DNA from: Saccharothrix ecbatanensis
GTDB lineage: Bacteria; Actinomycetota; Actinomycetes; Mycobacteriales; Pseudonocardiaceae
Reading direction: 5' to 3'
Length of the DNA stretch: 64,000 bases
Assembly: GCF_014205015.1 (NCBI RefSeq)
Contig: NZ_JACHMO010000001.1
Span: 5,270,001 to 5,334,000 of the forward strand
Shown in pieces: positions 18,300-25,576 of the stretch. The position numbers were made by a program, and so were the translations under genes. The notes beneath the pieces were generated by a model. The model was given only the letters and a program-made list of their open reading frames with translations. It was not told the DNA's origin and did no database searches. How positions within the stretch are numbered: the first letter of the stretch is position 1; each line of letters begins with the position of its first letter.

Positions 18300-19873
18300 A
18301 CCGGGTGACGGCGGCGTACGAGCGGATCCGGCAGGTCGACCGGCCGGAGATCTGGATCGACCTGCGGCCGGAGGATGACGTCCAGGCCGAGTTCGCCGCC
18401 GCGTCCGGGCCGTTGGCCGGGAAACTGGTGGCGGTCAAGGGGAACATCGACGTGGCCGGGTTGCCGACCACGGCCGGTTGTCCGGCTTACGCGTACAAGC
18501 CGGAGCGGGACGCCGAGGTGGTGCGGCGGTTGCGGGCGGCCGGGGCGGTGGTGTTGGGCACCACGAACATGGACCAGTTCGCCACCGGCCTGGTCGGCAC
18601 GCGCAGCCCGTACGGGGCGGTGCGGAACGCGGTCGATCCGGCACGGGTGTCCGGCGGGTCCAGTTCAGGCTCGGCGGTCGCGGTGGCGTTGGGGATCGCG
18701 GACCTGGGGTTGGGGACGGACACGGCCGGGTCCGGACGGGTGCCGGCGGCGTTCAACGGGATCGTCGGGCTGAAGCCCACGTACGGCGTGATCCCGACGG
18801 ACGGCGTGGTGCCCGCGTGCCGGAGCCTCGACTGCGTGTCGATCTTCGCCCGGACGGTGGACGAGGCGTCGCGGGCGTTGGCGTGCGCAGGCGATCTGCC
18901 CGCCGCTCCCCCGTTGTCGCTGCCCTACCGGCTGGGGGTGCCGGTGTCGGTCGGCTCGCTGGCTCCGGGCTGGGCGGCGGCGTTCGAGGCGGCCGTGGAT
19001 CGGTTCACCGGGGCCGAGTTGGTGCCGATCGACCTGGAGCCGTTCCTCGCGGCGGCGCGGCTGCTGTACGAGGGCGCGTTCGTGGCCGAGCGGTACACGG
19101 CGGTGGGCGACTTCGTGTCCGCGCACGCCGGTGAAGTCGATCCGACGGTCGGCGCGATCATCTCGGCGGCCCGGGACGTGCCCGCGCACCGGCTGTTCGC
19201 GGACCAGGAGGAGTTGACCCGGCTGCGGTCCCTCGCGCACGAGCAGTTGGACCTGGTCGACGCGCTGGTGCTGCCGACCACCGTCGAGCACCCGACGATC
19301 GCGGAGGTGGCGGCCGACCCGTTCGGGGTGAACGCCCGGCTGGGCCGGTTCACGAACTTCGCGAACCTGTTCGGGCTTGCGGCGTTGGCGGTGCCGGCGG
19401 GGGTGGTGGACGGGCTGCCGTTCGGGATCTCGTTGGTGGGGCGCGGACATTCGGAGCGGGTGCTGGCCGGGATCGCGCGGTCCGTGCCCGAGGTGGTGCG
19501 GGTGGCGGTGGTCGGCGCGCACCTGAGCGGCCAACCGTTGAACGTCGAGTTGGTGGCCAGGGGCGGGGTGCTGGTGTCGGCCACGTCCACGGCCGCCGGG
19601 TACCGGTTGTTCGCGCTGGACACCGTGCCGCCGAAGCCGGGGCTGGTGCGGGATGAGGGTGGTGGCGCGGTCGAGGCCGAGGTGTGGGAGCTGCCGGTGG
19701 CGGCGTTCGGCGACTTCGTGGCGTCGTTGCCCGCGCCGATGGCGATCGGGTCGGTGGAGCTGGCGGACGGTTCGCGGGTGTCCGGCTTCACGTGCGAGCG
19801 GTATGCGTTGGCCGGCGCACGGGACATCACGGAGTTCGGCGGTTGGCGCGCGTTCCTGCGGCGGGCGGAGTAG
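18296..19873 (+). CDS. atzF: Allophanate hydrolase
   Basis: This 525-residue amidase-signature enzyme hydrolyses allophanate to ammonia and CO2 and completes the pathway. The catalytic Ser-cisSer-Lys triad is visible as K48 (VAVKGNID), the SGGSSSGSA loop (about 119-127) and nucleophile S146 in GTDTAGSGR. The C-terminal roughly 125 residues form the AtzF-type extra domain (from about 400), so this is a full-length enzyme. GTG at 18296 overlaps the carboxylase stop (GTGA). Translational coupling supports stoichiometric production with the carboxylase. Confidence 0.93.
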   Translation: MNRVTAAYERIRQVDRPEIWIDLRPEDDVQAEFAAASGPLAGKLVAVKGNIDVAGLPTTAGCPAYAYKPERDAEVVRRLRAAGAVVLGTTNMDQFATGLVGTRSPYGAVRNAVDPARVSGGSSSGSAVAVALGIADLGLGTDTAGSGRVPAAFNGIVGLKPTYGVIPTDGVVPACRSLDCVSIFARTVDEASRALACAGDLPAAPPLSLPYRLGVPVSVGSLAPGWAAAFEAAVDRFTGAELVPIDLEPFLAAARLLYEGAFVAERYTAVGDFVSAHAGEVDPTVGAIISAARDVPAHRLFADQEELTRLRSLAHEQLDLVDALVLPTTVEHPTIAEVAADPFGVNARLGRFTNFANLFGLAALAVPAGVVDGLPFGISLVGRGHSERVLAGIARSVPEVVRVAVVGAHLSGQPLNVELVARGGVLVSATSTAAGYRLFALDTVPPKPGLVRDEGGGAVEAEVWELPVAAFGDFVASLPAPMAIGSVELADGSRVSGFTCERYALAGARDITEFGGWRAFLRRAE

Positions 19874-19883
19874 ACAGGACGTC

Positions 19884-20867
19884 GTGGATCCGCTCTGGGC
19901 ATTGCGACAGGTGGCGTTCCAGTTGGAGCGCGCGGGTGAACCCACCTACCGGGTGCGGGCGTTCCGGAAGGCGGCGGAGGTGGTGGCCGCGTTGCCGGAG
20001 GGCGAGGTGGCGAAGCGGGTCGCGGCGGGCACGTTGACCGACCTGCCCGGTATCGGCAAGGCCACCGCCGGGGTGATCGCGGACGCGGTGGCCGGGCGGG
20101 AACCGGCCTACTTGGCCAAGTTCCGGGAGCAACCGGTGGTCGGCGGGCAGGCGCTGCGGGCGTTGCTGAAGGGCGACTGCCACACGCATTCGGACTGGTC
20201 GGACGGCGGCAGCCCGATCCGCGAGATGGCCGAGGCGGCCCGCGACCTCGGGCACTCGTGGATGGTGCTGACCGACCACTCGCCGCGGTTGACGGTGGCC
20301 AACGGGCTGTCCGCGGACCGGCTGCTCAAGCAGCTGGACGTGGTGGCCGAGCTGAACGTGGAGCTGGCGCCGTTCCTGATCCTGACCGGGATCGAGGTGG
20401 ACATCCTGGACGACGGGTCGCTCGACCAGCGGCCCGAGTTGTTGGAGCGGCTGGACGTGGTGGTCGCCAGCGCGCACTCGAAGCTGCGGATGCCCGCGCC
20501 TGAGATGACCCGGCGGATGGTCGCCGCGGTGTCCAACCCGAACGTCGACATCCTCGGGCACTGCACCGGGCGGCTGGTGGTGGGCAAGGGACGGCCGGAG
20601 TCGACGTTCGACGCGGAGGCGGTGTTCTCGGCCTGCGTCGAGCACGGGACGGCGGTGGAGATCAACTCCCGGCCGGAGCGACGTGACCCGCCGGAGCGGT
20701 TGCTGCGGCTGGCGCTGGAGCTGGGGTGCTCGTTCTCGATCGACAGCGACGCCCACGCGCCGGGGCAGTTGGACTGGTTGTCGTTCGGGTGCGAGCGGGC
20801 GGAGAAGTGCGGCGTGACACCGGATCGGGTGATCAACACACGGGAAGCGGCGGAGCTGCTGGTTTGA
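19884..20867 (+). CDS. PHP-domain phosphoesterase with N-terminal helix-hairpin-helix region (PolX-like C-terminus)
   Basis: The 327-residue protein opens with about 75 residues like the 8-kDa/HhH part of DNA polymerase beta/X (TDLPGIGKATAGVIAD). A PHP metallo-phosphoesterase domain follows, with HTHSDWSDG, LTDHSPRL, IEVDI, AHSK, HCTGR and DSDAH supplying metal ligands. It lacks the polymerase palm and so resembles the ends of bacterial PolX without the catalytic middle. A role in DNA repair or as a 3'-phosphatase/exonuclease is plausible. GTG at 19884 has AGGA at 19876-19879; it starts 10 nt after atzF and may be cotranscribed by proximity only. Confidence 0.88.
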   Translation: MDPLWALRQVAFQLERAGEPTYRVRAFRKAAEVVAALPEGEVAKRVAAGTLTDLPGIGKATAGVIADAVAGREPAYLAKFREQPVVGGQALRALLKGDCHTHSDWSDGGSPIREMAEAARDLGHSWMVLTDHSPRLTVANGLSADRLLKQLDVVAELNVELAPFLILTGIEVDILDDGSLDQRPELLERLDVVVASAHSKLRMPAPEMTRRMVAAVSNPNVDILGHCTGRLVVGKGRPESTFDAEAVFSACVEHGTAVEINSRPERRDPPERLLRLALELGCSFSIDSDAHAPGQLDWLSFGCERAEKCGVTPDRVINTREAAELLV

Positions 20868-20887
20868 GTGCTCCGGTCGCGCCTGGG

Positions 20888-21892
20888 CTAACGGCCGGCG
20901 GTGGCCGGACGTGCGGCGCGGGACGCTCGGAGCAGGTGGCCGTACCACGGGACGAGCGGGCCGGTGCGGCCGTCGACCAGGCGTTGCCAGGTCGCCCGGC
21001 ACAAGGCGAGGAACGGCGCGGCGTCCCAGTTCGCCGCGAGGTCGGCCAGTGGCCGGTCCAGGATGTTGCCCAACCCGTAGCGGCGGTCGAAACCGTAGGA
21101 CACCGGCACCGCCGCGCCATTCGACTCGATCACCAACGGGGTCAGCCACCGGCCCAGCGCCTGCCCCTCGTCCACCGGCACGGCCATGAAAGCCTCCGGC
21201 TTGCGGGCCAGCATGGTCCGCGGCACCGCGTCCAGCTGCACCGCGAGACCGTGCTCCTCGGCGATCCGGCCCAGTTCCACCGCCGCGTAGGCGAGTTCGA
21301 CCGAGTCCGGGCGTTCACCGGCCATCAGCCGGTTCGCGGCGCCCTCCGGTTCGAGCGGGTGGACCTGGAGCAGCAGCGCGCCGGACTGGGCCGCGGCGAG
21401 GGCGACATCACCCAACTGGGTGGCGTTGCCCTGGGTCAGGGTGGTGATGACGCCGACCGGGATGCCCGCCTCGGTGAACCGGCGGATACCGGCGAGCGCC
21501 TTGTCGAAGCACCCTTCCTGGTCGCGGATCCGGTCGTGGGTGGCGCGGTCGCCGTCCAGTGACACGGCCACGAGGTCCACCAGCCCGCGCACCAGCCCGA
21601 TCCGGCGCTGGGTCAACGCGACCGCGTTCGTCGTGACGGTCGTCCGCATTCCCGCCGCACGGGCCGCGCGCAGCAACGCGGGCAGTTCCGGGTACAGGAA
21701 CGGTTCGCCGCCCGACACGTTCAGCACGTCGTACCCGAGCCCGGCCGCGTCCCGGACCACTGTGGACAGCACCGCTATCGGAACCGATTCAGCGACGTCC
21801 GGCCCGGAGCTGGAGTAGCAGTGCAGGCAGCGCAGGTTGCACAGTCTGGTCGGGTGCACTTGCAGAACGGCCCGGCCACTCGTCTGCGCCAT
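20888..21892 (-). CDS. Radical SAM protein with degenerate SPASM-like C-terminus
   Basis: This 334-residue enzyme has the radical SAM cluster motif C18-x3-C22-x2-C25 (CNLRCLHC) and the SAM-binding SGGEPFLYPEL motif. The C-terminal third has the spacing of a SPASM domain (YGFDRRYGLGNILDRPLADL) but nearly all of the auxiliary-cluster cysteines are absent. Family members modify peptides or synthesise cofactors; no precursor peptide or recognisable RiPP partner is adjacent. It is divergent from a two-component pair across a 214-bp gap and convergent with the PHP gene. The product is unknown. Confidence 0.85.
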   Translation of the reverse strand: MAQTSGRAVLQVHPTRLCNLRCLHCYSSSGPDVAESVPIAVLSTVVRDAAGLGYDVLNVSGGEPFLYPELPALLRAARAAGMRTTVTTNAVALTQRRIGLVRGLVDLVAVSLDGDRATHDRIRDQEGCFDKALAGIRRFTEAGIPVGVITTLTQGNATQLGDVALAAAQSGALLLQVHPLEPEGAANRLMAGERPDSVELAYAAVELGRIAEEHGLAVQLDAVPRTMLARKPEAFMAVPVDEGQALGRWLTPLVIESNGAAVPVSYGFDRRYGLGNILDRPLADLAANWDAAPFLALCRATWQRLVDGRTGPLVPWYGHLLRASRAARPATAGR

Positions 21893-22106
21893 GCCACCCT
21901 CCCGTGGTTCTCACTATCCGTATGGAGCACGGTCGGGCCGCCCTGATACGTCGTTCCGTCACCGCATTCCGGTTTCGTTACCTCCAAAGGTGGAACCTCG
22001 CCGCTGATTGAAACGGGATGTCGCGGTGGGACGACTTCCACTACAGCGAGGCGGCCCACCGTCACGGCGAGGCAGCCCGCGCGCTCACCCACTTGGGGGA
22101 GGGGAC

Positions 22107-22745
22107 ATGCGCCGCGAGTTCATCGTTCCCGCCGACGCCGCCGACGAGGCGAGACGCCGGGTGCTGCGGGACCTGCACGACGGTCTTGGCCCGTCGCTGG
22201 TCGCGATCGCGCTGGGGTTGCGCGCGGCCCGGCACCTGGCCGTGCACGATCCGGGGTCGGCCGCCCTGCTGCTGGCCCGGCTCGAAGAAGAGGCGCACAC
22301 CGCGGTCAACGAGATCCGGCGGCTGGCTTCCGGCGCGTGCCCGGCGGCGTTGGCGCGGCTCGGCCTGGTCGACGCGGTGCGGGCGCACGTGGCGTCGTTG
22401 GCCGACCGGCACCCGGTGCGGGTGGACGTGCGGTGCGGTGACATGCCGGAACTGCCGGTGTCGGTGCAGGTGGCGGCGTACCGGATCATCTGCGAGGCGT
22501 TGACGAACGTGGTGCGGCACGCGGGCGCGCGGCACTGCTCGGTGCGGCTGCGGTTCGACGGCTGCCTGCGCGTGGAGGTCGTGGACGACGGCGTGGGCGC
22601 CGCGGTGCCGGCGCAGGGTGACGGCGTGGGGCTCAACTCGATGCGCGAACGCGCCCACGAGGTCGGCGGCACGTGGCGGATGGAGCTCTCCGCCGACGGC
22701 GGCACGCTGGTCGTGGCGGACCTGCCCGTCGTGGGCGGGGTGTGA
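22107..22745 (+). CDS. Soluble NarL-type sensor histidine kinase
   Basis: This short kinase of 212 residues has no membrane segment. The HisKA_3 dimerisation motif RDLHDGLGPSL carries phospho-acceptor H24, and the HATPase domain contains EALTNVVRHAGA (N-box) and DDGVGAAVP (G1 box). ATG at 22107 follows GGAGGGG; an upstream in-frame start at 22008 would add 33 residues without domain character. The response regulator starts 6 nt downstream, so the two form a pair. With no sensor domain the signal is probably cytosolic or comes through a partner protein. Confidence 0.88.
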   Translation: MRREFIVPADAADEARRRVLRDLHDGLGPSLVAIALGLRAARHLAVHDPGSAALLLARLEEEAHTAVNEIRRLASGACPAALARLGLVDAVRAHVASLADRHPVRVDVRCGDMPELPVSVQVAAYRIICEALTNVVRHAGARHCSVRLRFDGCLRVEVVDDGVGAAVPAQGDGVGLNSMRERAHEVGGTWRMELSADGGTLVVADLPVVGGV

Positions 22746-22751
22746 CGCGGG

Positions 22752-23426
22752 ATGGCGGCGTTGCGGGCGCTGGTCGTGGACGACCACCCGCTCTTCCGGT
22801 ACGGCCTGGCCGCCGCGTTGGCCGCCGCACCCGATCTCGAAGTCGTCGGTGAGGCGTCGGGCGGCGGGATGGCGGTGTCCATGGCCGCGTCACTTCACCC
22901 GGACGTGGTGGTGATGGACCTGAACATGCCGGACCTGGGCGGGGTGGAGGCGACGCGGCGGATCGTGGCGCACGACCCGTCGGTGCGGGTGCTGGTGCTG
23001 ACCATGTTCGACGACGACGAGTCGGTGTTCGCGGCGATGCGCGCGGGCGCGTTGGGCTACCTGCTGAAAGCGGCACGGCCGCAGCAGATCGTGCGGGCGG
23101 TGCGGTCCGTCGGCGAGGGCGAGGCGATCTTCAGCCCGGCGATCGCGGTGCGGCTGCTGGCGTTCTTCGGCAGCGCGCCACCCGAACGGGTGGAGGCGTT
23201 CCCGGAGCTGACGGTGCGGGAACGGGACGTGCTGCGGCTGATGGCCGACGGCCGGGGCAACGCCGCGATCGCCCGGTCGCTGGTGCTCAGCCCGAAGACG
23301 GTGCGCAACCACGTGTCGAACATCCTGCGCAAGCTGCACGTGGCCGACCGCGCCCAGGCCGTGTCCCGGGCGAAGCAGGCCGGCTTGGGCGAGGCGCCGG
23401 GACACATCGGGACACACCGCCCGTAG
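22752..23426 (+). CDS. NarL/FixJ-family response regulator
   Basis: The protein has 224 residues. The N-terminal receiver has the acidic pair (VVDDHP), phospho-acceptor D56 (VVMDLNMP) and the switch Lys in LLKAA. The C-terminal LuxR HTH (LTVRERDVLRLMADG ... KTVRNHVSNILRKLHV) binds DNA. It is paired with the kinase 6 nt upstream. The last codons overlap a short CGGGACAC repeat that recurs three times between 23398 and 23440, spanning the stop codon. Confidence 0.9.
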   Translation: MAALRALVVDDHPLFRYGLAAALAAAPDLEVVGEASGGGMAVSMAASLHPDVVVMDLNMPDLGGVEATRRIVAHDPSVRVLVLTMFDDDESVFAAMRAGALGYLLKAARPQQIVRAVRSVGEGEAIFSPAIAVRLLAFFGSAPPERVEAFPELTVRERDVLRLMADGRGNAAIARSLVLSPKTVRNHVSNILRKLHVADRAQAVSRAKQAGLGEAPGHIGTHRP

Positions 23427-23493
23427 TGCCGGGACACGTCGGCTCGGGACGATGGCGGTAGCGGTATCGGGGGTATGAGGGCGGGAGCACAGG

Positions 23494-24117
23494 ATGAACG
23501 CAGAGCAGGTCGCGGTAGCCCTGCACGCGACGGATTCCATCACCAGGGCCGGGGTCACCGCCGCGCTGCGGTCCCGGCCGGAGATCAGGCTGGTCGAGCC
23601 GGACGAGCCCGCGCCGGTGGCGCTGGTCGTGCTGGAGCGGCTGGACGGCGAGGCGCAGCAGCTGCTGCGCAGGCTCCAGGCGCCGGGCAGCGCGGGCATC
23701 GTGCTGGTCGCGGGCGACATCGCCGACCCCGAGCTGCTGAACGTGGTCAGCAGCGGGGTGTCCGCGGTGATCCGCCGGTCCGACGCGACGCCCGACACGT
23801 TGGTGCGCCTGGTGAAGGCCACCGCGTCGGGCCACGGCGCGCTCCCCGCGGACCTGCTCGGCCGGCTGCTGGACCGGGTGTCGCGGTTGCAGCGCAACGT
23901 GCTCAACCCCAACGGCTGGAGCATGGCCGGCATGTCCGACCGGGAGACCGAGGTGCTGCGGCTGATCGCGGACGGCTTCGAGACCCGCGAGATCGCCGAG
24001 AAGCTGTGCTACTCGCAGCGCACGGTCAAGTCGATCCTGCACGACATCACCAACCGGTTCCAGCTGCGCAACCGGGCGCACGCGGTGGCTTTCGCGCTCC
24101 GCGAAGGCCTGATCTGA
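23494..24117 (+). CDS. Orphan LuxR-family regulator with pseudo-receiver
   Basis: The 207-residue protein resembles a NarL regulator, but the receiver half is eroded. The acidic pair is replaced (ALHATDS) and the strand that should carry the phospho-Asp reads LVVLERLDG. The HTH (MSDRETEVLRLIADG ... RTVKSILHDITNRFQL) is intact. Signalling by phosphorylation is therefore unlikely; ligand or protein binding as in atypical Streptomyces regulators is possible. It sits directly beside, and convergent with, the last gene of the contractile injection cluster, which makes it a candidate cluster regulator by position only. Confidence 0.83.
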   Translation: MNAEQVAVALHATDSITRAGVTAALRSRPEIRLVEPDEPAPVALVVLERLDGEAQQLLRRLQAPGSAGIVLVAGDIADPELLNVVSSGVSAVIRRSDATPDTLVRLVKATASGHGALPADLLGRLLDRVSRLQRNVLNPNGWSMAGMSDRETEVLRLIADGFETREIAEKLCYSQRTVKSILHDITNRFQLRNRAHAVAFALREGLI

Positions 24118-24140
24118 GCCGCTCACAACCGACCGGGGCA

Positions 24141-24160
24141 ACCGCTGGTCACCGCTGGTC
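24141..24160. repeat. 10-bp tandem duplication at a stop codon
   Basis: ACCGCTGGTC occurs twice in perfect tandem. On the minus strand the unit carries TGA, the stop of the gene ending at 24159, so the duplication places a second TGA 10 nt further on, in another frame. Confidence 0.9.
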
Positions 24161-25463
24161 ACAGCGCCCGGCCGGAGAAGGTCACCGAGGGCTTGCAGTT
24201 GCCCTTCTCCGCCGGGTTCTGGCAGCTCACCAGCACCACGATCTTCTCGCCCTTCTTGAACCGCAGCGGTTCCACGTAGTGCAGGTCGTGATCGCGGAAG
24301 TTCGCCAGACCCAGGTCCAGCAGCACGGTGCGGGCGCCTTCGACGTCACGCACGACCCGGACCGTCCCGGTGTCGCCGCGCGGGTTCTGCAACACGATGT
24401 CGCTGATCAGCAGCGTCTTGTCGGCCGGCGGGGTGAAGACGAAGTCGGTGAACACGTCCGGGTTGGCCACGATCGCCGCGTCGGCCGCCACCCGGAAGTC
24501 GGTGGGCTCGCCGGGTGCGACGGGCGCCTGGTTCGGCTTCGCGGTGGGCGGCGAGCCGGGGGCCGCGTCCGGGTCGAGGCCGGCCGCCTTCATCGCCTCC
24601 TCCGCCTTCACCTCGGCCGCCTTGGCCTGCTCCTGGGCCTGCCCGGCGCCCACCTGCGCCTCGTCGGCGGCGGCCTTGACCTGGTCGGCCTGCTGCACGG
24701 CGGCTTCCCGAGCGGCGGACTTCACCGCGGGTTGCAGCACCGTGAACCACAGCGCGGCGAGCACCGCCGCCAACGCCAGCAGCGCGATCAACGCGGGCAG
24801 CAGCCACTTCGGCAGCAGCTGCCGCTGCACCAGCGTGCCCGCCGCGGTCAGGGGCGGACCGGAGCTGGGCACCACCTCCACCCGGAACGGCCGGGGCTGC
24901 GACGGTCCGCGCAGGAACGTGTTGCGCGGCTTGGCGGTCATCTTCACGAACGCCGCCGTGCCGGGCGCGAGCATGATGTCCGTCCGGTCGAGCTTGAACT
25001 CCAGCTCGCCGTCCGGGTCGGCCGGGTGCAGCCGCACCGCGACCGGGTGGTTGCCGACGTTGTCGATCGCCACCTCGAACTTGGCCCGCGCCCCGGCCTC
25101 CACCTTGGCGGGCACGATTTCCGCGGACATGTCGGTGAACGCGCCGACCTCGACCACGCCCTCCTCGACCACCGACCCGTACGGGTCCTCGCGGGAGACG
25201 ACCCGGATGCCGAAGGCGACCGGGCCGGCGGCCACCTCGGCGGCGCGTGGGGGCGCGAACCGCACCACGACGGAGGCGGACGCCTGCGGCACGAGGCTCA
25301 CCGAGGCGGGTTCGGCGGTGGCCCACTCGGCCGCGTCGCCGACCACGTCCACGGTGAACTCGTCCACCAGGTCTCCGGTGTTGCGCACGACGACCGTGCA
25401 CGTGACGTCTTCGCCCGGCGCCACGGCCAGGCCGGTGGCGGAGAGCGTCGCGGTTGCGCCCAT
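24159..25463 (-). CDS. eCIS-cluster bitopic membrane protein with coiled coil
   Basis: The 434 residues comprise two Ig-like beta domains (about 1-215), a membrane helix (about 226-250; LLPALIALLALAAVLAALWF), an Ala/Glu/Gln-rich coiled coil (about 255-310), a Pro-rich linker and a C-terminal beta domain with two Cys (SCQNPAEKGNCKP). Proteins of this layout recur in actinobacterial contractile injection clusters, sometimes named hydrolytic protein, and are good candidates for tethering particles to the membrane. No catalytic motif is visible. ATG at 25463 has GGAGG at 25473-25477. A CTGCCC palindrome lies 70-85 nt upstream, so it may have its own promoter. Confidence 0.75.
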   Translation of the reverse strand: MGATATLSATGLAVAPGEDVTCTVVVRNTGDLVDEFTVDVVGDAAEWATAEPASVSLVPQASASVVVRFAPPRAAEVAAGPVAFGIRVVSREDPYGSVVEEGVVEVGAFTDMSAEIVPAKVEAGARAKFEVAIDNVGNHPVAVRLHPADPDGELEFKLDRTDIMLAPGTAAFVKMTAKPRNTFLRGPSQPRPFRVEVVPSSGPPLTAAGTLVQRQLLPKWLLPALIALLALAAVLAALWFTVLQPAVKSAAREAAVQQADQVKAAADEAQVGAGQAQEQAKAAEVKAEEAMKAAGLDPDAAPGSPPTAKPNQAPVAPGEPTDFRVAADAAIVANPDVFTDFVFTPPADKTLLISDIVLQNPRGDTGTVRVVRDVEGARTVLLDLGLANFRDHDLHYVEPLRFKKGEKIVVLVSCQNPAEKGNCKPSVTFSGRAL

Positions 25464-25532
25464 GGCGTGAATCCTCCGGTGGTCGGGTCGGTCCTGGGAC
25501 TGGCGGAAGGGTGGGACGGGGTGCGACCGGCG

Positions 25533-25548
25533 CTGCCCCAACGGGCAG
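25533..25548. promoter_or_regulatory. Palindrome CTGCCC-CAAC-GGGCAG (eCIS motif, site A)
   Basis: A perfect 6-4-6 inverted repeat lies 70-85 nt upstream of the start at 25463 and 29 nt past the stop of the preceding gene. It matches sites at 41465-41496, 43028-43043 and 45710-45725. It could be an operator or a small RNA hairpin. Confidence 0.5.
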
Positions 25549-25576
25549 ACCCCCGGATCTCAGGTGCGCCGGGTTG

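Noticed and set aside
20888..21892. RiPP biosynthetic cluster around the radical SAM gene
   Set aside because: No precursor-like small gene, transporter or leader-binding protein was seen within the flanking gaps.
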